DNA from: Bacillota bacterium
GTDB taxonomy: Bacteria; Bacillota; Clostridia; Peptostreptococcales; Anaerovoracaceae
Reading direction: 5' to 3'
NCBI GenBank assembly: GCA_022793795.1
Contig: JAAWDM010000026.1
Location: forward strand, 1 to 61,806
DNA: 61,806 nucleotides
The notes under the pieces were generated by a model. The model was not told the origin of the DNA, searched no databases, and saw only the letters and a list, made by a program, of their open reading frames with translations. The position numbers were made by a program, and so were the translations under genes. Of this stretch, positions 17,270 to 25,433 are shown piece by piece (the stretch's first letter is position 1; the number at the start of each line of letters is the position of its first letter).

Positions 17270-17310
17270 GAATGATTTTAATATCTCATTTCTCTTACGA
17301 CAAATTGTAA

Positions 17311-19146
17311 TTAGAGAATTCTCCAAGCCTTAGTGGACCAAGTGGTATAGTATTTCTTACCCTCGATTACCTTATAGCCTCTAACCTTATAATAATAGGT
17401 GTTACCCTTTACTAAGTCCTTATTATTGGTATAAGTCTTCTTTGTTGTCTCAAAGATAGGCTTCTTCCCAAAACCAGAGTATCTCTTAGTGGATTTGAAT
17501 ACCTGATATCCATCTAAACCTAATGCTTCGATATCTGCTGGAACTTTCCAGGAAACCTTTATAGCCTTCTTACCGTTTAGGGTGGTCATCTTGGAGGTAG
17601 TCTTAATCTTAGCAGCCTGTACTGCTGCGATCTGCTCTTCTACCGGCAACTGATCTAACGGAGTATCAGGGTCATCGATTTCAACGTCGCCTGGATTTTC
17701 TGGATTTGTCGGCGGGGTTACCGGAGTAACTGGGGTAACTGGAGTCGTAGGTCCTACTGGTGGGTTAACCGGGTTCTGTGTGAACTTTGCAGTTACTGTG
17801 GTATCAGCCGTAAATACTGTTTCAGCAGTTACCTGATCATCTCCAACAAACCAGCCATTAAAGGTATAGCCGTCCAACTTAGCATCTTCTGGGAATTTAT
17901 CAATCAGTCCACTCTCATCTGCTTTGCGCTGGAAAGTCAAAGTTGCACCATTTGGACCAGGCGCGGAGAAAGTGATTGTATAAGGAGCGTTCTTAAATTG
18001 TGCTGTCAACTCCAGATCCTTAGTAACTACAGTTCCATCTTTAACTTCGTTTCCATCCTGGTCAAACCAACCTACGAAAATCTTTCCTTCCTGCTCAGCC
18101 GGATCTACTAACCCGCTCAACGTTTCTCCAGCATTAAATGGGCCATATGTTCTTACAACATCCCCATCCTTTGCAGTTACTGTATACTGTGCAGGCGCTG
18201 GCGTAACATCCTTAATGTTTACTTGGACAGTCTGCCCACTTGCATTTCCCAGTGCATCCATAAACATCGTTGCACCAACAAGAACCATGTGAGTAATTGA
18301 ACCCGAATCCTTCAACTGTGTTAGATAATCAGTTGCAGTTAATACCGCATTGCTGGTAATCTCTACATCTCTATTAAGTCTAGCGAAGGAACTGCTAACC
18401 TGCAACTCGGAGCCTTCTTTCAACTGAAATTCAATATTATCTTTTCCAGTGATATCTACACCTGTATTTAATTTTGCACAAGCCCTAACAGTATCTACTA
18501 CAGCAGTATTATCTGCTTCTGCACTTGGATTAATAATGCAAGTATCATGGAATTCCAACTCTTCTGTTCCAATACGAATGGTGGTACCTGCCGGGATAAT
18601 AATCTTGCTATCCTCGTCAGTGGCCACACCAGCAGTTATCATGTTGGTCAATTCCTGCCAAGCAGAGCGTACATTAGTAACAGCATCTTCACCGCCAGTC
18701 GGGGTAGCTACACATTTTCCGCCTTCCATTCCGCTTACAGTATACGCAAAACTTCTGTCATTTACTGTTCCATTAATTGTGCATCCAGTAAAGGAATCTA
18801 ACATTCCTACTAATCCACTGATAGAAATGCTACTATCCCCTGCACCCGTTCTGAATGGAAATACTGCTACTCTTTCTTCTCCTGGCTGTAATCCCAAGCC
18901 TGCAACACCCTTCATCTTAAGGGTTGCCTCTACCAACGCAGGATTTACAGAATCACCGCCTACTTCAGCAACTACAGTATAATCGTCATACGCAGTTAAA
19001 GAAGCGCTTGTCTCACCAGACTTTAATTCGAAATACACTTTACCGTTGACGTCCCATGTGTTCGTGTCCTCTGCAGCAAAGGCCATTGTTGGCATTAAGC
19101 ACACTAACATTGCAACCATCAGAACTAAGCTAATTGCTTTTTTCAT
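17311..19146 (-). CDS. Secreted surface protein with InlB-type repeats and shared C-terminal module
   Basis: A 611-residue exported protein. The signal peptide is clear (KKAISLVLMVAMLVCLMPTMAFA, cleavage near residue 24). The N-terminal half is beta-rich and unrecognised. Two InlB/Listeria-Bacteroides-type repeats follow (about 317-385 and 386-455, each with an FVGWF or FNGWF core), then a Pro/Thr/Val linker (about 458-490), then a 110-residue C-terminal module. That module (LDGYQVFKSTKRYSGFGKKP, YYYKVRGYK) closely matches the end of the neighbouring 1435-residue protein and looks fibronectin-III-like. No LPxTG or SLH anchor is visible. Expression is under a cyclic di-GMP-I riboswitch and a second promoter. 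Confidence 0.82.
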   Translation of the reverse strand: MKKAISLVLMVAMLVCLMPTMAFAAEDTNTWDVNGKVYFELKSGETSASLTAYDDYTVVAEVGGDSVNPALVEATLKMKGVAGLGLQPGEERVAVFPFRTGAGDSSISISGLVGMLDSFTGCTINGTVNDRSFAYTVSGMEGGKCVATPTGGEDAVTNVRSAWQELTNMITAGVATDEDSKIIIPAGTTIRIGTEELEFHDTCIINPSAEADNTAVVDTVRACAKLNTGVDITGKDNIEFQLKEGSELQVSSSFARLNRDVEITSNAVLTATDYLTQLKDSGSITHMVLVGATMFMDALGNASGQTVQVNIKDVTPAPAQYTVTAKDGDVVRTYGPFNAGETLSGLVDPAEQEGKIFVGWFDQDGNEVKDGTVVTKDLELTAQFKNAPYTITFSAPGPNGATLTFQRKADESGLIDKFPEDAKLDGYTFNGWFVGDDQVTAETVFTADTTVTAKFTQNPVNPPVGPTTPVTPVTPVTPPTNPENPGDVEIDDPDTPLDQLPVEEQIAAVQAAKIKTTSKMTTLNGKKAIKVSWKVPADIEALGLDGYQVFKSTKRYSGFGKKPIFETTKKTYTNNKDLVKGNTYYYKVRGYKVIEGKKYYTTWSTKAWRIL

Positions 19147-19284
19147 TTCGCTTTTTTCCTCGCTTTCCTATTAAATTTTCTTTGTTATACTATGGCTTAC
19201 GCCACCATACCATAAGTTATAGATACTGCCCCTGCTATCCTTAACTAATAGCTGTTTTAGCACCCATCTACCTATCTAAGTATT

Positions 19285-19314
19285 ATTATACCTCGCTAAG
19301 TAAATGTTTGTCAA
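19285..19314 (-). promoter_or_regulatory. Second consensus promoter between riboswitch terminator and the 17311-19146 gene
   Basis: On the minus strand TTGACA (19314-19309), 18-base spacer, TATAAT (19290-19285). It lies downstream of the riboswitch terminator and 139 bases upstream of the start codon, so transcripts from it would escape cyclic di-GMP control. Confidence 0.65.
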
Positions 19315-19428
19315 TTCTGTATCTAATACCTCATTTTCAATTTTCCTGCAGTAGTTTCGATGTAGACCATCGATTTTAAACCGGTTTTAAATAGAATGTA
19401 ACGAAATGATGTTGTCTAGGGCTTGATA

Positions 19429-19582
19429 GAAAAAATAGCCTTACACGATGTGCAAGGCTATCAATCCATTTCAACACTAGACTAGTTCTGTAAAGTGCAA
19501 CTGGCTATCTTGGAATTTATTATCCAAGACCCTTTAGCTTTGCGTCATCGCCTCACGACGATTTTGCCTTTTTAAATTACAG
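19429..19582 (-). ncRNA. Cyclic di-GMP-I (GEMM) riboswitch with terminator, upstream of surface protein
   Basis: The aptamer (19582-19488) has closing arms CTGTAA/TTACAG and the family cores GGCAAA, GACGCAAAGC, AGGGTCT, and GATAGCCAGTTGC. Immediately after, ATAGCCTTGCAC and GTGTAAGGCTAT form a terminator stem ending in TTTTTT (19463-19429). The terminator's 5' arm repeats the ATAGCC-like sequence of the aptamer's 3' strand, so the two folds can compete. Whether ligand turns expression on or off is not visible from sequence. Confidence 0.9.
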
Positions 19583-19586
19583 TTTT

Positions 19587-19615
19587 ATTATATACACCTT
19601 ACTCCAAGCTGTCAA
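19587..19615 (-). promoter_or_regulatory. Consensus sigma-A promoter of the riboswitch leader
   Basis: TTGACA (19615-19610), 17-base spacer, TATAAT (19592-19587): a perfect consensus promoter. Transcription would start about 5-8 bases before the aptamer. Confidence 0.85.
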
Positions 19616-19664
19616 TACAAAAATTGAAAATCTATTGAAACTTTTTCCATTTTAATATATAAGT

Positions 19665-22600
19665 CTATACACGCCTCCATGCTTTCAAGGACCACTGGGT
19701 ATAAATCTTTTTACCGTCAACCCACTTGAATCCTCTGACTTTGTAATAATATGTTACTCCTTTTTTCAGGTTAAGCGTATTGTAATATACTTTGTTTTTT
19801 GTAGTGTACAGCGGTTTTTTACCATAACCAGAATATCTCTTGGTGGATCTGAAAATCTCATATCCATCCAGCCCCAACTTTTCAATTTCCTTTGGCACAT
19901 ACATCTTCACACGAATCGCTTTTTTCCCCTTTAATACGGCTGTTTTGGAGTGAAGAGAAACACGACTTGCTTCTATTTTAGCAATGACTTCCTCCAGCGG
20001 CAGTTCTCCCAAAGGTGTATCTCCATCCGGAATATCAATCGCCGGTTCATCGTTTCCTCCACTTCCATCCGGAGCCGGTACCAATGGAGTCGACGGATCC
20101 GGCAACGAGATTGGAGGAAGCGCCCCACCACCAGACGTTTCTCTTTCACCGCATACAGTGCAACTTCCATTCTGATATGAATGGCCCTTCTTCGGTAAAA
20201 TAACCTTAAAGATAAAGGCTTGCTCGCCTATGGTATAAGTATAGCTGTCCTTACCATCTTCGGTGCATGTTGCTGCCTTTACATTCTCATAGGTATAGGC
20301 TTTGCTGCCCTTAGCTAGTACCGGAAGCTCCTTAGTCTGCTCATCTTTACAGCTATTGCATGTTCTGCTTAAAGTCCCAGCGGCCTCTGTCGTCGGCTCC
20401 TGGGTGCATTTCCATTGGCCATATGGATGGGCTATCTTTTCAATGACGATGCTGGTCAGCTCATTGTAATCCTTGTCGAAGTCCTTCTCGCAGCGATTAC
20501 AGTGATAGCGCTCTACAGTTCCTTCTGCCGTGCAGGTTGCTGGAGTTTCTTCTATCCATTCGCCTAGCATATGTCCTTTCTTCGGTAAAACTACCTTAAA
20601 GGTGAAGGTCTGCTCCCCTTCTATATAAGTATAGATGTCCTCACCATCTTCAGTGCAGGTCGCTTCCTTTACATTCTCATAGGTATAGGCTTTGCTGTCC
20701 TTAGCCAATACTGGAAGGGCTTTCGTTTGTTCATCTTTACAGCTGCTGCATACTTTCGTCAAAGCGCCGGTTGCCTCCGTTGTCGGCTCCTGGGTGCATT
20801 TCCATTGGCTATACTGATGGGCAAGCCGTTCTACTGTGATGTTTGCAAGTTCCTTATGTTCCTTGTCAAAGTTCTTTTCACAACGATTGCAGTGATAATG
20901 CTCTACAGTTCCTTCCACTTTACAGGTTGCTGCTTTTCCAGCCACGAAGCTGTAGTCATGACCCAGTGCTTCAAATGTCAGGTCTTCGATAACCTGCTCC
21001 TTTTCATCTAAGTTCTTCTGGCACTGGCTACAATAATAGTGACCTTTCACACCTGTATCTTCACAGATTGCTGGAACTTCTTCTATCCAATCGTCTAGCG
21101 TATGTCCTTTCTTCGATAAAACTACCTTAAAGGTGAAGGTTTGCTCCCCTTCTATATAAGTATAGATGTCCTCGCCATCCTCAATGCAGGTCGCTTCCTT
21201 TACATTTTCATGGGCATATACTTTGCTGTCCTTAGCTAGTACCGGAAGCTCTTTTGTTTCTACATCCCCGCAACTGCTGCATGTTCTACTTAAAGTTCCG
21301 ATAGCTTCTGTAGTTGGCTCCTGGCTACACTTCCATTCGCCATATGTATGAGGCAATTTCGGAATTTCCTCTCGCCCACTCATTACTTTTTGGCATATAC
21401 TGCACTGGGTACCTGCCGTCTTACCTGCCTCTGCACAGGTTGTTGGAACTTCATCAACAGTCACTTCCACGTGTGGGCCAAAGTCAACCTTATTGTCTGT
21501 ATCACAGCGTTCTGCCGTACAAACATGCCAATGATTCTCTCCGTCATTCACCCAATCCTGGGTATACTGGTGTTCATGCGGACGTGCGATTGTATACTCA
21601 TAGGTTCCAACCGGTCCAATCTGCTTTCCATCTTTGAAGGCAATCGCTTTGATAGTATAGGAAACCTCAGTACCCTGTTCCCCAGGCAGATTGATTTCAC
21701 TTTCATAAAGCGTACTATCCTCAGTTGGCTCAGTACCATCCATGGTATAGTAAATCTCAGCCCCTGTTACACCCTTTATCATAAGGGTTACATCTTTACT
21801 TTCTTCATAAACTGCAGGCTCCACATAGGTTTCAACACCTGTGGTTGCAATTGGGATGGCAGACCATCTGCCATTGTGATAAGTGTAAATATAGCCAACC
21901 TTCGCATCGGCAGTTTGGGTATAGGTGTCGTCGGCATTATGAAGCTGAGCTGGAGTACAATCGATCGTTGAATACCCTTTAACTTCATTGCCGCTTTGCG
22001 TTACCTCATATAACTTTCTATCACCATTGATAGCGGTTGCAAACACGATCTGCCCAGTTCCTTTACTACTGGTAATATTTGCTCCACCTGGTTTTTCAGC
22101 ATTTCCAGTGGTGTAAATATCACCATTTACAATTATGGAACCATTCACATCCAACTTCACATCTACCAGATCCTTATCCCCACGTACATATTTATTTGCA
22201 CCTGCTGATACGGCTTGCACCGATATAAATTTATTACCGGCAGCCGCATAGTTATCTGCTATCCATTGCTCTCTATCATAGACAAATAATGTTTTTCCCT
22301 CTGCAATCTCTAAGTCTGCTTCTTCATCTATGACCACTTCACAGCCTGGCAGCAAGGAAGTATCATTCTTAAAAAGCAACGTTCCTTTGTGCATATTGAT
22401 AGAAATATTATTATTGAACGGCAAAACATAGTTGGATGAGCTAACCTTTATCTCAAATCCCATTTTAACCGTAACCGAAACTTGATCTACATCAACATTT
22501 CCATATATATCTAAGCAAAGCCTATCTCTGCTTGCATCATATTTTTTTATGAGGATATCGCCTTCCCCTTTCAGTTCCAAAAGGCCTCCCGTTCCAATAA

Positions 22601-23972
22601 AATCAAGGGCCGTACTTGTATACATTTTTCCTGCATAAATCGTTGTGTATCCACGTTCAATTGCACCTTTATGTATTTTTAATGGAACTTCAATATTTTG
22701 CACATAGTATTGTGAGAATGGAAAAACTTTTTCTGAATTACCATTCATGCTAAATGTTGCATTTCCGCCTCTCCAGCTTGCAATCTGAAAATATTCATAG
22801 ACAGTTGAGCCTGTACGTGCTTCAACCAACCCGTTGCCACTGATAAAGCCGTATGCATAAAGGGTTGCGCCATCCAGCAAGTCGATTTTACTGTTTCCAG
22901 AAAGAACAATATAACCATATTTACCGCTTATCGCGCCTACTTGTGCACTGCCTGTACCATGCTGGGCGCCAACGCTGATTTTACCGCCAGCTTCTACTGT
23001 TAAGGTTCCGTTTATGGTAAGTCTTCGGTATTCGCTTGGCCTAACATAGGATGTTGTATATCCCGGATTTGTCGTATAGCAAGTACCCGCATCGTCAAAT
23101 GGAACCAATAGCGTTACACCGTCTGGAATGATATAATTACCATCCATCGTACAATCTCTAAGCAAGGTAATAATCTTTGCATTTCCATTTTGGGCTTCCG
23201 CGATGGCTTCGTTCCAGTCGAAGAAATGTTTTACGCCAACGCCAAGCATTGGATCTGTACTGCAAGCAAATTTTGCCGTAACCTCGCCATCTCTTTCTGG
23301 CACGAATTCATATGGAAAATCAGTGGATAAACATTTGTCATCCTGATACCAACCCATAAAGCTATATCCTTCGTCCATAGAGGCTATATCTAATGTATAG
23401 GAATTCTTTCCCTCCATAAAATCCGGGGATTGTGGCTCGTTAGTTGTCATTCCATCCACGGTATAACTACCATGTACAGATGGCATAAATTCCACGTTAA
23501 TTTTTACATTCGGATCAAGCAAAGCTACATCCGACAAGCTAATTCCCGTCACAGCCTTATCGGAGGCAGCCGAAGTGATAACAATCGTTACCATTTCCCC
23601 CGTTTTTATTTCCCGTCTGAAGGAGCCATTACTTGTTACAGATTGTCCGTCGATGGTTACACTTCCCCCGTTACAGCTAGGCATATAGGAAAAAGACAAT
23701 ATCGCGTCTATTCCCAGATTATTCGTAAATGTAAGTTTCGCTGATTCAGCGCTAGCGCCGCAACTACCTGATTTAGCCGTTATCTTTCCATCGACCGTAT
23801 TGCCCTCTGCGCTCCATGTTCCTCCATCATAACTCGCCCCAATACCGTCGACAGTTAGACCAGTCAAATTCGTCGCCGCATAGGTCGTAGGTATCCACAT
23901 CAACATCAAACTGAGCAGCACAACTGCAATACACAGTTCAACCGATATGCGTTTTAATACGCGCTTTACCAT
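19665..23972 (-). CDS. Giant secreted surface protein with Cys-pair repeats
   Basis: A 1435-residue exported protein with a signal peptide (about 1-33). Visible parts, in order: a beta domain (35-150); an InlB-like segment with FMGWYQDDK (about 165-235); a long beta-helix-like region (about 240-650) rich in INGT/VNGS-like turns; a chitobiase C-terminal-type domain with YYTMDGTEPTEDS near 750; then about 470 residues of repeats with paired cysteines (CxxC, e.g. HCNRCEK and CSSCKDE) alternating with beta segments; and the same 110-residue C-terminal module as the 611-residue neighbour. The paired cysteines look zinc-ribbon- or disulfide-like. It is probably an adhesin or matrix protein, co-transcribed with the Lgt-like gene 34 bases upstream behind a cyclic di-GMP riboswitch. 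Confidence 0.82.
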   Translation of the reverse strand: MVKRVLKRISVELCIAVVLLSLMLMWIPTTYAATNLTGLTVDGIGASYDGGTWSAEGNTVDGKITAKSGSCGASAESAKLTFTNNLGIDAILSFSYMPSCNGGSVTIDGQSVTSNGSFRREIKTGEMVTIVITSAASDKAVTGISLSDVALLDPNVKINVEFMPSVHGSYTVDGMTTNEPQSPDFMEGKNSYTLDIASMDEGYSFMGWYQDDKCLSTDFPYEFVPERDGEVTAKFACSTDPMLGVGVKHFFDWNEAIAEAQNGNAKIITLLRDCTMDGNYIIPDGVTLLVPFDDAGTCYTTNPGYTTSYVRPSEYRRLTINGTLTVEAGGKISVGAQHGTGSAQVGAISGKYGYIVLSGNSKIDLLDGATLYAYGFISGNGLVEARTGSTVYEYFQIASWRGGNATFSMNGNSEKVFPFSQYYVQNIEVPLKIHKGAIERGYTTIYAGKMYTSTALDFIGTGGLLELKGEGDILIKKYDASRDRLCLDIYGNVDVDQVSVTVKMGFEIKVSSSNYVLPFNNNISINMHKGTLLFKNDTSLLPGCEVVIDEEADLEIAEGKTLFVYDREQWIADNYAAAGNKFISVQAVSAGANKYVRGDKDLVDVKLDVNGSIIVNGDIYTTGNAEKPGGANITSSKGTGQIVFATAINGDRKLYEVTQSGNEVKGYSTIDCTPAQLHNADDTYTQTADAKVGYIYTYHNGRWSAIPIATTGVETYVEPAVYEESKDVTLMIKGVTGAEIYYTMDGTEPTEDSTLYESEINLPGEQGTEVSYTIKAIAFKDGKQIGPVGTYEYTIARPHEHQYTQDWVNDGENHWHVCTAERCDTDNKVDFGPHVEVTVDEVPTTCAEAGKTAGTQCSICQKVMSGREEIPKLPHTYGEWKCSQEPTTEAIGTLSRTCSSCGDVETKELPVLAKDSKVYAHENVKEATCIEDGEDIYTYIEGEQTFTFKVVLSKKGHTLDDWIEEVPAICEDTGVKGHYYCSQCQKNLDEKEQVIEDLTFEALGHDYSFVAGKAATCKVEGTVEHYHCNRCEKNFDKEHKELANITVERLAHQYSQWKCTQEPTTEATGALTKVCSSCKDEQTKALPVLAKDSKAYTYENVKEATCTEDGEDIYTYIEGEQTFTFKVVLPKKGHMLGEWIEETPATCTAEGTVERYHCNRCEKDFDKDYNELTSIVIEKIAHPYGQWKCTQEPTTEAAGTLSRTCNSCKDEQTKELPVLAKGSKAYTYENVKAATCTEDGKDSYTYTIGEQAFIFKVILPKKGHSYQNGSCTVCGERETSGGGALPPISLPDPSTPLVPAPDGSGGNDEPAIDIPDGDTPLGELPLEEVIAKIEASRVSLHSKTAVLKGKKAIRVKMYVPKEIEKLGLDGYEIFRSTKRYSGYGKKPLYTTKNKVYYNTLNLKKGVTYYYKVRGFKWVDGKKIYTQWSLKAWRRV
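20190..21245 (-). repeat. Internal coding repeats of the giant surface protein
   Basis: Three DNA copies of a unit of about 130 bp (about 20190-20320, 20578-20710, 21110-21245), each encoding ENVK-ATC-EDG-YTY-GEQ-F-FKV, alternate with units encoding the CxxC segments. The copies are highly similar at DNA level, so recombination could change the repeat number. Confidence 0.8.
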
Positions 23973-24006
23973 TTTTAACTCCTTTCTTTCTTAAATCGAA
24001 TTCCGT

Positions 24007-24705
24007 CTATTTCAATCTCTTTCTGAATTTTTCCTTATTCGTTGTTCTGCGTTTCTGTTCCCGCAGTTCTATGTAGATCGAACTACCTATGACGATACTC
24101 AGGATCGCCCAGATATGGCCATAATGAAACGGCCCGATCACCCCATCGCCTGCACGGAACCACTCTTCAACAAAACGAAAAATTCCATATGTCATCATAT
24201 ATAGTGGCCAAATCTCTCCAATGTGTTTCTCTTCTTTACTTTCTAAACAGAAGAAAACTAAAAGTCCTAGATGGAAAAGGATCTCCAATTCTCTTGTAGG
24301 CCACCTGAGCGTCTCGCTTCCTGGAAGAAATTCTCCCAAACAGCATCCGCTTACAATGCATGCGACCCTTGCAAACACCAAGGTCGTAATGGTACACATT
24401 GCAAAGATATCGAATACATCTTGTATCTGCCTTCGAGAAATTTTTGCACCTATTACATATAGGATTGGCAGCAAAAACACACTGCCGAAGAGACTCTGTC
24501 CACTTTCCAGGGGATTCCCCCATGCTTCCAATCCAGCAAACAGTTTGACACAGATCAGTCCTGCCGCCGTATTCAAAAGCGACATGATCGGAATCAACGG
24601 AACAGAAAGTCTTAGTCTGGCACGAAACATCCATAACCAGCCACATCCCGCTATTGTTGCAAGGCTCAAACAGATCAGCAAAATATGTTCCACTATCCAA
24701 AGCAA
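24007..24705 (-). CDS. Lgt-like (prolipoprotein diacylglyceryl transferase family) membrane protein
   Basis: A 232-residue protein with about seven membrane helices. The pattern matches the Lgt family: GSVFLLPILYVIG, then FARVACIVSGCCLGE in the position of the Arg/Gly-rich catalytic loop, then WPTRELEIL and GIFRFVEEWFR near the C-terminus. True Lgt transfers diacylglycerol to lipoprotein cysteines; the HGGL motif of that enzyme is not evident, so this is probably a paralogue. It shares a transcript with the giant surface protein, which suggests lipid- or surface-directed work on that product. The start is a TTG at 24705, 10 bases after AAAGGGGG. Confidence 0.65.
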   Translation of the reverse strand: MLWIVEHILLICLSLATIAGCGWLWMFRARLRLSVPLIPIMSLLNTAAGLICVKLFAGLEAWGNPLESGQSLFGSVFLLPILYVIGAKISRRQIQDVFDIFAMCTITTLVFARVACIVSGCCLGEFLPGSETLRWPTRELEILFHLGLLVFFCLESKEEKHIGEIWPLYMMTYGIFRFVEEWFRAGDGVIGPFHYGHIWAILSIVIGSSIYIELREQKRRTTNKEKFRKRLK

Positions 24706-24763
24706 AGGTCTTCCTGCCCCCTTTCTTGTTCAAAGTTCAACCAGAACACCCATCTTATTGCTG

Positions 24764-24921
24764 TGAAAAAAGCCTCGCACGCGATGTGCAAGGCTATCAA
24801 TAATCCGTGTTGTACACTAAACAAATTTGGTAAAGTGCAACTGGCTATCTTGCACTTTCGTTGCAAGACCCTATAGCTTTGCGTCATCGCCTCACGACGA
24901 TTTTGCCTTTTAAATTACACT
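24764..24921 (-). ncRNA. Cyclic di-GMP-I (GEMM) riboswitch with terminator, upstream of the Lgt-like operon
   Basis: The aptamer (24921-24829) carries GGCAAAA, GACGCAAAGC, TATAGGGTCT and GATAGCCAGTTGC, with a long P2-type hairpin (TTGCAACGAAAGTGCAA). A terminator stem follows: AGCCTTGCAC / GTGCGAGGCT, then TTTTTT (24798-24764). It ends about 60 bases before the TTG start of the Lgt-like gene. It is clearly homologous to the copy at 19429-19582, indicating duplication. Confidence 0.9.
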
Positions 24922-24924
24922 ATC

Positions 24925-24954
24925 ATTATACATGAAAAATTTAGGTACTGTCAA
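24925..24954 (-). promoter_or_regulatory. Consensus promoter of the Lgt-like/giant protein operon
   Basis: TTGACA (24954-24949), 18-base spacer, TATAAT (24930-24925), directly before the aptamer. Confidence 0.8.
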
Positions 24955-25026
24955 TATCTAATTTCATAAATCTATCACATTTTCAAATCGAAATCAGTTG
25001 CGTCACAAAGGTTTCTCTTTTGTAAT

Positions 25027-25300
25027 TTCGATATTTTCGCGTAATATTAAAAAAATATCGAAGCTAATTTTCGTTTTTGCATACTATTACTAAAAACTGA
25101 CTATTTATGCTACAATCCATGCAAATTTTTCGTCTATACATTGACTATACCTCAAAATCCTGCCCTTTCATGTTACCTGTGAGAGTGGATTCTGGTACAA
25201 GGATGCCTTTACCAAAGGCGCAATCCCTCCTTCCCCTCCAAATATTCGATAAATATCTTCTATATAAATAAAACATCGAATTTCTTCACAGTTTCTTCAT
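25027..25300. repeat. Two TTCGATAT palindrome modules in a gene-free spacer
   Basis: A perfect 11-bp inverted repeat, TTCGATATTTT (25027-25037) and AAAATATCGAA (25052-25062), and a second module in reverse orientation (about 25244-25300) containing TGTGAAGAAATTCGATGTTTT on the minus strand. The rest of 24955-25365 shows no gene. Confidence 0.7.
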
Positions 25301-25365
25301 ATAAGGCCACAAAGCGCTTTGAATAGAATTTGTATATCCCCCTCAACTGACAAAGCTCCACCATT

Positions 25366-25412
25366 AAAACACCCCGCTCAGTTCAGCAATACATTTGCCG
25401 AGTTGAACGGGG
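25366..25412 (-). terminator. Probable terminator of kce
   Basis: On the minus strand CCCCGTTCA and TGAGCGGGG form a 9-bp stem with one G-T pair and a 23-base loop, followed by TGTTTTAA. It lies 22 bases after the kce stop. Confidence 0.6.
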
Positions 25413-25433
25413 CTCTTTCTCTGATTTAGCTTC

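Noticed and set aside
20190..21245. CRISPR-like array from the regular DNA repeats
   Set aside because: The repeats are about 130 bp, lie in frame inside a protein gene and encode conserved amino acids; there are no short direct repeats with unique spacers.
24764..24921. T-box or SAM riboswitch
   Set aside because: No T-box sequence or SAM-type core; the GACGCAAAGC and GGGTCT elements and the downstream surface genes fit cyclic di-GMP-I.
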